From NCBI GenBank assembly GCA_030848705.1, contig CM061245.1, positions 59,670,006 to 59,734,005 of the forward strand: a stretch of DNA of 64,000 nucleotides, read 5' to 3'. Below the pieces are notes generated by a model. That model made no database searches. It saw nothing but the letters and a program-made list of their open reading frames with translations, and was not told where the DNA came from. The DNA is from Heracleum sosnowskyi. Its lineage: Eukaryota; Streptophyta; Magnoliopsida; Apiales; Apiaceae. Both the position numbers and the translations under genes were made by a program. Positions 34,782-48,241 of the stretch are shown here, one piece after another (position 1 is the stretch's first letter; each line of letters opens with the position of its first letter).

Positions 34782-37700
34782 TGTAACATCCCCAGATCCG
34801 GGGTCAGGAATCTGGGTTGTCACACTCCATCAATTATATAATACCTGCATTACTTACAACATTCTAATAATATAACTCCAAAAGACCCCAATCACTTACG
34901 CACACACACACAAGTTATAGCCTTGGAAATGAGCAACAATAAGTAACATTTGTTATTACAAATCAAATGTACTATCCAGGATCTCATCTATCATTTACAA
35001 CCTCTACCTGAAGTTAAAATAATAGACCTCACAATTCTATACAAGGTTTAATAATACAAACCTATTCGAAAACAATTCTTACTAACTCAGTCTACCGATG
35101 TTCTGCTAAATCCGACAGTATCCATCTTGCTGAACTAACTCAAGGGTGGTCTCTCCATTCCCTTGCTCTCGTAACACGAGGTGAATCGGCAATGTTTTCT
35201 TCATGCTGAAAGATTTAATAAAGCAAGAATGAGCTAATAGTGCTCAGCAAGAAATCTATCCCAGTTTAAATCTTTAAACCTTTTAGGAAGATAATCCATA
35301 TGGGATCCATGTTTAAAACTACTAGGGTTTATCCCCAAAATAGTATATCGTTCAAAATACCGTATGATTTATAATCATACTCAAATACTTTTCGTAAATC
35401 CTTTTAGGGATCCTGGGTATCAAGATGATAAACCAAGTCTCAAAACATCTCTTTTTAAAATAGATATTAATATTGGAATCAAGGCTTAAACCCATCCATT
35501 GATTCAAAATACTATACAATTCAATATACTGTATATCTTAAATGACTTCTCAACATATATACATGCATATCTATTTAGATATCTCATACTGTTCAAAATA
35601 CTGTAAAATATCAGTAATGAACACCTTTTTAAAGCTGTTGGGTTGTGATATATAAAAGAAGCAAGAATGAGCACTATAGCTCGACAATAATATGTAGCAA
35701 CATAATCATATATGTGAGCTGATATCATAGCTGAAAGCTTTTAAAACCTCATTCGTATATAGAATGATATATTGGATACTCTTTTCGTCAGAACATGAAA
35801 TGTAGTTCAAATACTATACACGGAACATCATTGTTCAATTTCTGTCACATTATCGGTAACTCAGCACCTAGGCTTTCGTTACAATGTGCAGCACAATTCC
35901 AAGTGGAAGAAGGGGATATACTGGAGCACCACGATACACGATGATCAGTCGTTGTATCGCAAAACATTTCTTTCTACTAGTAGTGGACGAAAACCTTTTC
36001 ATGGTTATCACCCCAGCCGCATACGGGCTATCATTAGCGTCCCGGTACCCGAAGTACCTCAGCTAAAGTTGCGTCCCGGCATTCTTAGTACCTCTGCTAA
36101 ATTTGCATGTGCGTCCCGGTACTCGTAATGCCTCTGCTTATATAACACCTCCAGTCCCTTGATGAATCCTATCATTATAACCGGAACCGAACTTAATCGT
36201 CGTTCCCCGAGCGTCATGCTAGCTCGTTGATAGGTTTAAACTCTTTATCATACTTACTTCCGGAAATTTTGAGGAAGTAATAACAAGATGTGGGTTGGCC
36301 GTTGCCAACGGACAGAGGATATATCATAAACCCTTTTTAAAGGCACGACCTGGGAGTTAATCGGAATTTTTCTGAAATTATCGAGATTGGAATACTCGGA
36401 TTGGATAGGGAAGGCAACCCAAGATACGAGTATTCTCAAGGAATAGAAGAAGCGAAACCATTTGCTCAACCTTTAAAACTGGATTCCCAATTTTTGATGA
36501 CTTAGGAAATATTTAATCGCATTTAACTACCCTTAACTATCTTAAGATAATAGTTGGGAATCTCTATTTTAATACTTTTTCTGAAAATCAGAATTTATAT
36601 TTTTGTGTAAATAATAGAACCTTCAATCATATAATAAGGTTCTATGATTTTAAATCATATTTGGAATATTTAATAAATACCCAAATAATAAATATTAAAT
36701 TATTATTCAATATAAACCCACCTAAGTGAATATTCAAAATAATATTCACTTAGTTAAATAATCCTCAGATAATAAATATTGAATTATTATTCAATATAAA
36801 ACACTTAAGTGAATATTCACTTATTTAAATAATATTCAAATAATAAATATTGAATTATTATTCAATATAAAACACTTAGGTGAATATTCAAAATAATATT
36901 CACTTAATTAAATAATATTCAAATAATATATATTATAATATTATTTAAATATCTCACCTTAAATATCCAATTATATAGATATTGGAATATTTAATATACC
37001 CTTAAAGTATAACCGTCCCTGGAACCTTCCAGTTTCTGACAGTAGTTTAAAACAAAATAATAATTTGACTCCCGGTCTAAGTTTTTAAAACCATCGTACA
37101 AGTACTCTACACTTAGAGTCTTTAATCCTTAACCTTGGTATATATCTAGTACTTAGCTAGCATATAAACCTTATACAGCTTTTTACAAAGCAAAAACAAT
37201 TATAAGTCATTTCACAGCATTAAAGCAGCATATATAGTAATACCACAACATATATCACAACAACATCATTATATGGTGTAGGGTTTGAAAACTTGCATGC
37301 ATCTATCATATGCATACATCACATCTCATCAGTTTTAATACCATCACATCTATATACGATGTGAGGTTTGAAAGCATGCATAATATCGTATGCATATAGT
37401 TCATCTCAACAATTTTATACCATCACATCTATATACGATGTGAGGTTTGAAAGCATGCATAACACATATCACGTGCATCATCATAATATTATAATTTAAA
37501 ATAAAGCAAGGAATGAGAAAACTTGCCTTGGGTCCTTGGTTGTTATGGGTTCGAGAACTTGCCGGGAAATCTATAAACAAAGAAATACCCGATCAGTCCC
37601 CTGGCTTAATCATTTAAAGTGCATTTAACTTAAGCACTAACGTTCTATTAACGAACATCAATTGTCTAGCTCTTGGTCATCTATAACCTCATAACATTCC

Positions 37701-39207
37701 GTAAACTTCTAAGTCAAAAGTTTGGGTGAAAACCTATTCACAAATCCCAAGTATTTATCCTTTACCATTTCCTTGTTTTAAACCATCCCCTTAAGGGTAT
37801 TTCACTCGCGCAACTTCAGTTCGCGTATTTTATAAAATTACCAACTCATATTTTTAACTCGAACTCTTCTAGGATTCCTTTCCTTATTATACATACTAGT
37901 ATCCATTTTAATATCTCAATCCAATTCCAATTTTAAAGGGCTTGATCCCTATCTCAAAGTTCATACAATGAACTATCTCGTTACGCGAAACCGCTTTTAC
38001 TAAAACGGACGCTATTCCTAAACCGTAAACCAAAACGATACGATTCTTTCGCCAAAGTAATCTAGGAAACAGAGCCTACATGCTCATGGGCAGAAACCTC
38101 AAGTTTATGCCCTGTTTTGCAGTCATGGTTTCTGTCTAAACTACCTAAGTAAAATCCGACATGGTAACGGCGCTTATGCGTACTTCCCGTGTTTTTAAAC
38201 ACTCAATCCAATCTACAATCAACCATCAACCAACCACCAATCAAACTCAAGCTAACACTAACATTTTTCTGTCCAAACAAGGTCACACTCAAGTTCATGA
38301 GTTCATCCACAAATCAACCATTAAACAATCTCAAAATCATGCATACATGCTCTTAATCATACTACCACTAATCATTCTTAACATAATCACTAATAATCAT
38401 AGTATAATCATAAGGGTGAGAGGTTTTATACCTTCCTTGATGCTTGTTAAGGACTATCAATAGCTTATATATCCTTGCTTGATCCTTAAACATCCTTAAC
38501 CAACCTCAATCTTCAAGAACAAATCAAGAAATCATAAGTTACTATTCCAAAACACTATTCATGCTCATCTTTGATTCAACTTTTGAACATGAAATCATCC
38601 CTGGATGAAGCTAAGATTGAAGATCTACCATGGATGGTGATTCATCACCTTGTCATCACTTTGTCATGCTTATGTCATCTCCTTGCATCATGCCTATGTC
38701 ATCCTTTGCATCCTCAATTCTTTTATATATTGCACTTGATGATCTCATATAATACTCCTCCTTTGGTTAGGGTTTACTCCATAATTTATTACACTTTTGT
38801 TTCGCGATAGTTTCCAGTGGTTTTAAAGACGTTTCTCTATACCAAAGCTAGGGTACTTCCTTTATCCTTCCGTTACCTTTGTCTAATATATATTCTTAGG
38901 TTTCTCATCTTGGTTTAAGATATGATCATGTATTTCTCATTCCGCATACTTTCTTAAAACGATCAAATCAATACGTCCTTGATTGTCCAGTGAATAGTGA
39001 TTTAAAACTCGGATGGGAATCTTCTGATTCTGATCGTGTTTACATTCTTTTATTCTCCTTATACATCAATAATATAACTTCGAAACATTCATTCCATGTC
39101 TTCTATATAGTGTGGTCTGAAAAATTTTCCATTAGCAAATTTACTATTCATCACATTTACTATTCATCAAAAAATTTTAACTAAGTCCAAAATTTGGGGT
39201 TATTACA
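34782..39207 (-). mobile_element. 5' LTR of level-3 Gypsy, 4426 bp
   Basis: Collinear with 15253-19968. Deleted relative to it: 276 bp at 38635/38636 and 12 bp in the AT palindrome array near 36818. Contains the same internal repeats (about 36037-36140, 36683-36922, 37340-37490). LTR size is large but within what is known for Tekay/Del elements. Confidence 0.93.
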
Positions 39208-39212
39208 TCCAG

Positions 39213-39354
39213 GGTGAGGAATATCAAGGACATAAAGCTTTCGCTCCTACCTGAGGACAATCCTCAAATTCCTTTGCCAATCAAGGAAGTTGGTTCCTGT
39301 CAGCTTTTCCTTCTCAAGGACTGATCGCACAGAGAAATTGTTTGAGTTTGCCAT
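39213..39354 (-). pseudogene. Copia gag N-terminus, second element (severed)
   Basis: ATG at 39354 gives MANSNNFSVRSVLEKEKLTG, closely matching the outer copy (44294). Codon 36 is TAG (plus-strand 39247-39249) where the outer copy has CAG. The rest of gag is 24 kb away at 15247, beyond the Gypsy insertion; the TSD TCCAG (39208-39212) is part of the original gag sequence. Confidence 0.9.
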
Positions 39355-41212
39355 TAAGATATCTACAATGTTAAAATGCATAAAATAAGTTAGTTGCAGA
39401 TTTATTAAATTATGTTCAAGTGATTATCCATATATATTCACAATATATATCTCCCACTATTTTTATCAAATCAATAGCCCTAACTATTAATTCGGAAGGC
39501 ATTACTCTAAATCCTTCTAGTGAGCCAAGATCCATATTTCGTCATGCTTAAAGTCAACTTTGGCTTTTCTCCCAAAACATGATTTATTTAGGTAGACAAC
39601 TCTTGTCAATTATATCATATATAACTCTTGGAAAGTCTGGTAGAACAACATTTGTCCATATTTATCCAATAAATCATACCAAACCCCATGCCTCTAAGTT
39701 CACAATCCTATTGTGGTAACTTAGTTAAGTCTAACCCAATGGTCTAACAGTTAAGTATCACATTTACTTCATCGCGCCTTACCACGATAAATTGGAGTGT
39801 TTCGCTTTGGCGAACCCACCCTTTCTCGATCTAGGTCTTGACGAGTGTTGCCCATTGGAAGGCATCTAAGTGACTTAATATTTTAAATTTAGGGATTTTA
39901 TTATTAAAACGACCATGATCCCATCATCAAGAGATTCCCAATTTTTCCTTGAACTAAGTACTTCAATTCAAAATTCATCAATGGTTTGATTTCCAGTCCA
40001 ACAGAGGAGTCACAGTGGTCTCACTTAAAATCCGTCTTTCTTACAAGCTCTGCTTGTATTTTTGTCAAAATCGCCCCATATTAAAAAATCGAAAATTCAT
40101 ACTTATTTCCGTGTTTCATAAACACAGGAATCTCATGTTCGTTATGTTCAATTTTAAAATCTTGAATCGTTACAGATTTTATCTTGTTTATAAGGCATGG
40201 CATGGGTGATGTATCTAATACATACATGTTTAATCTAATTAAAACATGCATCAATATAGCTACGCATACATACCATCATCACATGCATCATATATGTAAA
40301 GTGCGTAAAGTAAACGTGCTTGGTTATGGCCCAATCCTATGCGATTTTTCCAAGCTAAGGAAAAATCAAGGTCAATCTATGGTGGTATCAAATACAACAT
40401 AATAAATTACACATGTCTTCATGCTTCCTTGTAATGTCTCCTTTGATCGTCTCCTTGGCATGCCTCCATGTCTTCATATCATCAATTACATTACAAAAAT
40501 ATGAAACAAGCTAATCTAATAAACTTACAAGAGAAACTCGAGTTACATTCGAGATTTAATTATTACAAGTATGAACGACATGCAATTCGTATTTAAAACC
40601 AAAACCATAATCAAAAACCACTAACCTATGGGTCTTAGGGCCATAACCATACACCATGCTCAATTAACATTTAAGAACGTCTCAGATTTCATCAAGACAT
40701 CATACCATATCATATTTCTCTTGATCCAATCAAAGAAATCATAAAAGGCATAAATTAGAAAAATCGAAATCATGACAGAAAACAGTAAATCGCAGTTTTC
40801 AGGGCCTAAACGATGTCAAACGGCCAAAAAGGGACTTGGGTCTTAGAAAAGCTGTGAGTTTTACTCGTGACGATTTTCCCTTTCCGAAAAGGTATTATTC
40901 GTCCAATTCTGACACCGAAAAATCGGAAAAACACTATTCAGCGCAAAAACTATTTTCTGCAGATTTTGCTTTCAGAATCAAACGAAACAATTTCGATCGA
41001 TCCTCAAGCCTCTGTATCACGTATCATATACGTACAGACCTCACCAGCATCAACAGATGTGTCAATACACATCAGAACCCAACAGTTTATATTATATAAA
41101 CAGAATAGCATGCATATCATACAAAATCGCATACATATCAGTAATGGTAGATTGTAAACATGCTTTATCAATAAAACAATAAACATGTAAACGAATTAAA
41201 CACAATTCGCAA
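39355..41212 (-). other. Leader of second Copia
   Basis: About 1.86 kb between primer site and gag ATG, without a convincing reading frame. Homologous along its length to the outer leader (10835-11217 plus 42757-44293) and to 56435-58248. Contains a well conserved block around 40010-40190. Confidence 0.8.
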
Positions 41213-41227
41213 GTAGCTCTGATACCA
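41213..41227 (-). promoter_or_regulatory. Primer binding site of second Copia
   Basis: Minus strand TGGTATCAGAGCTAC, two bases from the LTR end at 41229. Confidence 0.88.
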
Positions 41228-41228
41228 T

Positions 41229-42751
41229 TGAAGGGTTTTGAGCATGAAAACGCAACGGAAAAACGCGTAAAAACAGAAAATAACGAAACCCTCCGCATGA
41301 TCCATGCGAACGCGATATTTAATTCGTGAACAGAATTGTTTAACTTTAAGAAGCTTTACGATTTGGTTGACAGATGGAGGTCCTTTGCTATGATCACCAC
41401 GTATCCCGCCTTGCGATATACGTCTCTAATCAGTCCACACGAACGCCCGATCGTCCAACGATCACCGGAGTTGGTACTAGCCAAAAACTGCCCTCATAAA
41501 TCTCTCTCTCTCTCTAGCCTCTCTTAGATGTAGAGCAGCTAAGGTTTTTAAGAAAAATGTATTTTTCCAATTAACCCTAAAACAATACATCATAATGTAT
41601 TTATATGGAGAGAATTATGGGCCTATACCTAATCTGATTGGGCTTCCAAAACCCAATCTGATTATTAGTAGTATTATTTATTATATTCGAATTATTATAT
41701 AATTAATCAAGTCCTACTTAATTAATCCAATAATTCAATATAATAATAATACAATTAAATTCAAAATTTAATTAATGCTCTGTTTAAAACATTCTTTGTA
41801 TGTGACCCTTTAGGTTATTATTACGTTAGCAATAATTTTAATATCTCATAATAAAATTATAAACAATGAGCGGCATCTAGTAATACATCATTGCTACCCA
41901 AGTAATAATAATAATTGGTGATTCAATTGAACCTTTAATGAATAATGTTCCATGTAATATAATCCTTTTAACCTTATATTATAGATTAAACTCGAGGCAT
42001 GGTTTATGTCATCCTCTTCAACATTTAATCCTGGTTTACTTGATCGATGAGTAGACTATTAAACAAATCACAATTTGAGCATGGCCATGCATTTCATAGT
42101 TTCACTCAATCAAGAGGCCAATAATATCACTCCTAAATAGGAGGGTTAAATCCTATATCTATCATTCATATTTCTCATATGATTCATGATATACCCAATG
42201 TCCACCTTTATCATTACCCGGTCAAAGGTAACTTTGAGTAGAATCAAAGTATATTAATTCTCATATAGAAATATAATGATTTCAAGTCTAAGGATCATTA
42301 CACCATTATCATTGTGAGAATTGCTTATGACACTTGATAACATTTACCATGAAGAATTCACACGGTGGGTCTATCCAGTGCCATGTTCTGCTAACATGCA
42401 TTTATGTCTTTGACTTTAGTATCACCATACTTGTGACCAATGAGATGTGGTCATCAGTCAACAAACATACTAGTCTTAATGCATTATTATTGTCCTCAAA
42501 TAATAATACTCGACTAGGGATCTCTTTAGGATTATAAACACTATTCATATAATCTCATTTCTAAGTCACATACTTAGAGATATAGAATTCATGCTTATAT
42601 TCCAAGGATATTTATTATTCTAACATTAATATCGTAGTAAATAAAGACATAATAAATAATTGAAAGAAAATCCATAGAACTTATTTATTAATAATCATAA
42701 TGTCTTCCCTAAGAACATTATAGTATTGTCTCTAGGGCACAAGTACTAACA
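41229..42751 (-). mobile_element. 5' LTR of second Copia
   Basis: 1523 bp, plus-strand TGAAGGGTTTTG...CTAACA. TATA box at 41605-41598 on minus; (TC)n at about 41502-41515. Directly followed by TSD CCAAG and then by outer Copia leader. Confidence 0.93.
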
Positions 42752-42756
42752 CCAAG

Positions 42757-44293
42757 TCGCTTTTTGGCCATTTGACATCGTTTAGGTCCTGAAAACTGCG
42801 ATTTATTGTTTAAGAATATGATTTCGGTTTTTCTGATTTATGCCTTATATGATTTCTTTGATTGGATCATGAGAAATAGGATATGGTATGATGACTTGAT
42901 GAAATCTGAGATGTTCTTAACTGTTAATTGAGCATGGTGTATGGTTATGGCCTTAAGACCCATAGGTTAGAGGTTTTTGATTATGGTTTTAAAATATGAC
43001 TTGCATGTCATTTATTCTTGTAATGATAATTTCTCGAATGTAACTCGAGTTCCACTTGTAAGTTCTTTAGATTAGATTCTTTCATATTATGTAATGTAAT
43101 TGAAGACTTGAAGATGTGAAGACATGGAGGTATCCCAAGGAGGCATCACAATGAGGCATCCCAAGGAAGCATACAAAGGAGTTTTTTACAAGGAAGCATG
43201 CAGCCATTTTTTATATATATATTGTAACCACCATAGATCGACCTCAAATTTTCCTTTATCTTGGAAAAATTACATAGGATTGGGCCATAACCAAGCACGT
43301 TTATATTATGCACTTTATATATATGATGCATGTGATGTTGATATGTATGCGTAGTTATAAAGATGTTTGCTTTAATTAGATTAAACATGTATGTATTAGA
43401 TACGACACCCATGCCATGTTTGCTAAACAAGATAAAATCTGTAACGATTCAAGATTTTAAATTGAAAAAAAAAAACGAACATGAGATTCCTGTGTTTATG
43501 AAACACGGAAATAAGTATGAATTTTCAAATTTCTGATGTGGGGCGATTTTGACAAAAACAGGCAACGCTTGTAAGAAAGACGGGTTTTAAGTGAGACCAC
43601 TGTGTCTCCTTCGACGGACTGGAAATCAAACCATTGATGAATTTTGATTTGAAGTACTTAGTTCAAGGAAAAATTGGGAATCTCTTGATGATGGGATCAT
43701 GGTCATTTTAATAATAAAAAATCCCTAAAGTTAAAATATTAAGTCAATTAGATGCCTTCCAATGGGCAACACTTGTCAAGACCTAGATCGATAAAAAGTG
43801 GGTTCGCCAAAACGAAGCACTCCAATCTATCGTGGTAAGACGCGATGAAGTAAATGTGATACTTAACTGTTAGACCATTGGGTTAGACTTAACTAAGTTA
43901 CCACAATAGGATTGTGAACTTAGAGGCATGGAGTTTGGTATGATTTATTAGATAAATGTGAACAAATGTTGTTCTACCAAACTTTCCAAGAGTTATATAT
44001 GATATAATTGACAAGAGTTGTCTACCTAAATAAATCATGTTTTGGGAGTAAAGCCAAAGCTGACCTTAAGCATGACGAAATATGGATCTTGGCTCACTAG
44101 AAAGATTTAGAGAAATGTTTTCCGAATTAATAGTTAGGGCTATTGATTTGATAAAATAGTGGGAGATATATATTGTGAATATATATATGAATAAACACTT
44201 GAACATAATTTAAAAAATCTAGTTAGCAAAAAAAAAAATTAATAAATCTGCAACTAACTTATTTTATGCATTTTAAGATTGTCGATATCTGAA
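42757..44293 (+). other. Outer Copia leader, second part
   Basis: Continuation of 10819-11217 on the far side of the insertion. It begins TCGCTTTTTGGCC after the TSD and corresponds to the inverted 39355-40835. No convincing gene; small frames are not conserved between copies. Confidence 0.85.
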
Positions 44294-47200
44294 ATGGCAA
44301 ACTCAAACAATTTCTCTGTGCGATCAGTCCTTGGGAAGGAAAAGCTGACAGGAACCAACTTCCTTGATTGGCAAAGGAATTTGAGGATTGTCCTCAGGCA
44401 GGAGCGAAAGCTTTATGTCCTTGATATTCCACACCCTGGACCTCTTGTTGCTGAAGCAACCGAGGCTCAACAAAATGTTTATCAAAAGCATCTTGATGAC
44501 TCTACGGATGTTTGTTGTTTGATGTTAGCGACTATGAGTCCTGAGCTTCAGAAACAACATGAGCGTATGGACGCTTATGACATGATTGAGCACCTCAAAA
44601 GGATGTTTGAGGGTCAAGCTCGTCATGAGAGGTTTGATGTAAGCAAAGCGGTGTATGCATGCAAACTGGGAGATCGTGACCCGGTTGGACCGCATGTTCT
44701 AAAGATGATATGGTATTTGGAAACCCTTGAGAATTTGGGTTACCCGGTTTTACCGGAACACCAAACAGATTTGATCTTGCAGTCTTTGAACAACAACTAA
44801 ACTCAATTTGTCATAAACTATACTATGAATGAGATAGACAAAACACCTACTGAACTGTTGGCATTATTGAGAACTACTGAAACCAATATGTCAAAGGCTA
44901 ACCCTGCTCCCATAATGATGGTGAACAAAGGGAATGCCAAAGGAAAGGGGAAATGGAAAGGCAAGAAGAAGATTGGATCTAAATCTGCTAATCCAAAGCC
45001 TGCTTCCAAAAAGGCTTTAAAACCTACAAGAGGTGTTTCAAAAGGTGGTGCTGCAAAGGGTGATTGTCACTTTTGCAAGAAGCCGGGTCATTGGAAGCGA
45101 AACTGTCAAGCTTATTTGAAGGATCTAATCTGAAGAAAATGAAGTCTGCGAAGATTTCTAATTCAGGTATTTATGTTATAGAAGTCAATTTGTCTACTTC
45201 TACATCATGGGTATTAGATACTGGATGTGGTTCTCACATTTGTATAAATGTGCATGAACTGCGAAGGAGTAGGACTTTGGCGAAAGGAGAAGTCGACCTA
45301 CGCGTTGGCAATGGAGCAAAGGTTGATGCTTTGGTTGTAGGGACTTATTATTTTATCGTTGCCCACTGGGCTTATTTTAGAACTTGAGAACTGTTTTTAC
45401 GTGCCTGCGATTTGCAGAAACATTATTTCTGTTTCTTGTTTGGACAAGAAAGGTTTTTCCTTTACAATTCAGAACAATAGTTGTTCCTTTGGTTTGAATA
45501 ATGTTACCTATGGGGTTGCACGTTTATTTAATGGTTTATATGTTCTTGATCTTGATATTCATGTCTATAATGTAAATAATAAACGTATTAAGGCTAATGA
45601 CTCAAATCAAACATACCTTTGGCATTGTCGTTTAGGCCATATAAATGAGAAACACATTTCCAAGTTACATAAGGATAGATACTTGGATAAGTTTGATTTT
45701 GAATCATACGATGAATGTGAACCTTGTCTCATTGGAAAAATGACTAAAGCTCCTTTTACTGGAATTGGTGAGAGGGCCACCGAACGATTAGAACTTATAC
45801 ATAGTGATGTATGTGGTCCAATGCATACGATGGCAAGAGGTGGCTTTTACTACTTCATAACCTTTATTGATGAATTTAGTAGATATGGATATGTGTATCT
45901 TTTGAAGAACAAATCCGAATCATTTGAAAAATTCAAAGAGTACAAGGCAGAAGTGGAAAAGCAAATAGGCGGAAGTATTAAAACTCTACGATCTGATCGT
46001 GGAGGTGAGTACCTAAGCTTAGAATTTAAGAACTTCTTAAAGGAGTGTGGTATTGTATCACAACTCACACCTCCTGGAACACCACAATGGAATGGTGTAT
46101 CTGAAAGGAGAAATCGTACCTTGTTGGACATGGTGCGATCGATGATGAGTCTAGCGGATCTTTCAATTAGTTTCTAGGGTTATGCTCTGGAAACGACTGC
46201 ACACACACTTAACCGCGTTCCTACTAAATCGGTTCAAACTACACCATATGAGATATGGACTGAGAAAAGTTATAGCATGTCATTTTTGAAAGTATGGGGA
46301 TGTGAAGCGTTTGTGAAACATTTAGTCACTGACAAGCTAGGACCAAAATCAGACAAATGTAATTTTGTGGGATACCCAAAAGAAACTAAAGGGTATTATT
46401 TCTATAATCGTACCAAGAGCAACGTGTTTGTTGCTCGAACTGCTGTGTTCCTTGAAAGAGAACTGCTTTCTAAGAAAAACAGTGGGAGTATGATAGATCT
46501 CGATGAAGTTCGAGAACCACAAAATGACATTGAACCAGAGTTGGAACATGAGCATGATGTACATGAAAATGTTACTGCTCAAGAAACACAGGTTGTTCGT
46601 AGATCTGGTAGGATTCGCCACGAGCCTGAGAGATATTATGGATTTCTCTTAACTCAGACTGGCGATGTAATGCTTATGGATAATGATGAGCCTCTTACCT
46701 ATCAGGATGCTATGAATAGTCCAGATTCTGAGAGATGGCTGGAAGCTATGAAATCTGAGATGGATTCCATGTATGAAAACAAAGTATGGACTTTGGTTGA
46801 ACCACCTGAAGGGGTAAAACCTATTGGTTGCGAATGGGTTTTCAAGAAGAAAACAGACATGGATGGTAATGTAACGACCTACAAAGCAAGACTAGTGGCA
46901 AAAGGTTTCAAACAAATTCATGGTATTGACTATGATGAAACTTTCTCACCAGTAGCTATGGTCAAGTCCATCAGGATTTTGCTTGCGATATCAGCTTACT
47001 ATGACTATGAAATCTGGAAAATGGATGTCAAAACCGCTTTCTTAAATGGGAGATTAGAAGAGGATGTATATATGATACAACCAGAAGGTTTTGTCGATCC
47101 GAGATTTTCTAGAATGGCCTGTAAGCTACTACGATCGTTTTGATGTAACAGTCAAAGAGTTTGGCTTCATTCAAAATGAAGATGAGCCATGTGTTTACAA

Positions 47201-48170
47201 GAAGGTTAGTGGGAGCAAAGTGGCATTCCTAGTATTATATATTGATGATATATTACTAATAGAGAATGACATGCCTTCTCTTCAGGCTGTTAAGACTTGG
47301 TTGGGAAAAAGTTTCTCAATGAAAGACTTAGGCGATGCTACCTATATATTAGGGATCGGGATCTATAGAGATAGATCTATAAGATTAATCGGCTTAAGTC
47401 AGAGTACATACATTGACAAAGTATTGTATCATTTTGGGATGCAAGAGGCAAAGAGGGGATTTGTCCCTATGTCTCATGGGATATTGATCTCAAAAGAAAA
47501 CTGTCCTAAATAATTAGATGATAAGGACCGTATGAAAAAGGTACCATATGCTTCGGCAATTGGTTCAATAATGTATGCAATGATATGTACTCGACCTGAT
47601 TTCTCGTATGCTTTGAGCATGACGAGCAGATACCAGTCTAATCCAGGTGAAGGTCACTGGACGGCAGTCAAGAATATTTTTAAGTACCTCAAGAGAACTA
47701 AAGATTCATTCTTGGTATATGGAGGAGATGAGAAGCTAGTTGTAAGAGGTTACAGTGATGCTAGTTTCCAAACAGACAGAGACGATAATGTGTCTCAATC
47801 TGGGTTTATGTTTTGTCTAAATAGAGGTGATGTAAGCTGGAAGAGTTCGAAGCAAGAGACAGTAGCTGATTCTACAATGGAAGCTGAGTATATTGTTGTC
47901 AGTGAAGCAGCCAAAGAGGCTGTTTGGCTTCAGAAATTTATTGAGGGACTTGGAGTAGTTCCATCGATCGCAGATCCAGTTGATCTTTATTGCGATAACA
48001 ATGGAGCTATTACGCAGGCTAAGGAACCAATGTCCCATTCCCGAGCAAAGCATATACTTAGACGATATCATCTACTTCGAGAGATTACAAGGATGGGAGA
48101 TATACATATATGTAAAATGCATACTAATTATAACATTGCAGACCCACTGACTAAGACTTTATCGCAGTAG
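44294..48170 (+). pseudogene. Copia gag-pol, outer element
   Basis: ATG at 44294 (MANSNNFSVRSVLGKEKLTG). Gag to about 45110 with knuckle CHFCKKPGHWKRNC; protease LDTGCGSH intact; pre-integrase LWHCRLGHINEKHISKLHKD; integrase with HSDVCGP, LRSDRGGEY and GVSERRNRTLLD; RT WVFKKKTDMDGNVTTYKARL and LYIDDILLI; RNase H CDNNGAI and ADPLTKTLSQ end. Breaks: stop 44798 (TAC to TAA), frameshift near 45125, frameshift near 45350, stop 46175 (TGG to TAG), a 41-bp deletion at about 47135 removing the GLKQAPRSW motif, and stop 47511 (TCA to TAA). Less damaged than the inverted copy, though it is the host and must be older. Family members make the particle and copy/integrate the element. Confidence 0.93.
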
Positions 48171-48230
48171 AAGCACGAAGGTCACATTAGTTCCATGGGT
48201 ATTAGATACATGGGTGATTGGCTCTAGTGC

Positions 48231-48241
48231 AAGTGGGAGAT
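48231..48241 (+). promoter_or_regulatory. Polypurine tract of outer Copia
   Basis: AAGTGGGAGAT immediately upstream of the 3' LTR start at 48242, the typical plant Copia tract. Confidence 0.8.

Larger units (their letters stand above)
15253..39207 (-). mobile_element. Ty3/Gypsy chromovirus-like element with giant LTRs (level 3)
   Basis: LTRs 34782-39207 (5') and 15253-19968 (3'), TGTAACATCC...TTATTACA. TSD TCCAG at 15248-15252 and 39208-39212. Primer binding site 34777-34766 on minus; polypurine tract beside 19969 (minus AAGTAGGGGAGACT). Recognisable relics in correct order: RT, RNase H, integrase and a chromodomain-like tail (STWKLEDSYI, about 20068-20027). This, with the LTR size and Met primer site, suggests the Tekay/Del group of chromoviruses; lineage is an inference. 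The internal region is only about 4.7 kb once the Tat insert (22587-32680) is removed, and it is badly decayed. Confidence 0.9.
11218..42751 (-). mobile_element. Second Ty1/Copia, inverted, inside the first (level 2)
   Basis: Minus-strand element of the same family as the outer one: 5' LTR 41229-42751, primer binding site 41213-41227, leader 39355-41212, gag N-terminus 39354-39213, remainder of gag-pol 15247-11641, and a 3' LTR fragment 11218-11640. TSD: CCAAG at 42752-42756 against CCAAA at 11213-11217 (one mismatch). The 3' end has lost the RNase H tail, polypurine tract and LTR U3 by deletion. Gag is interrupted by the Gypsy element at 15253-39207. Confidence 0.9.

Noticed and set aside
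40015..40402. Small frames in the Copia leader (also near 57066) as a possible conserved peptide.
   Set aside because: They lie antisense to the element, the frame is not kept between the copies, and similarity is explained by leader homology.
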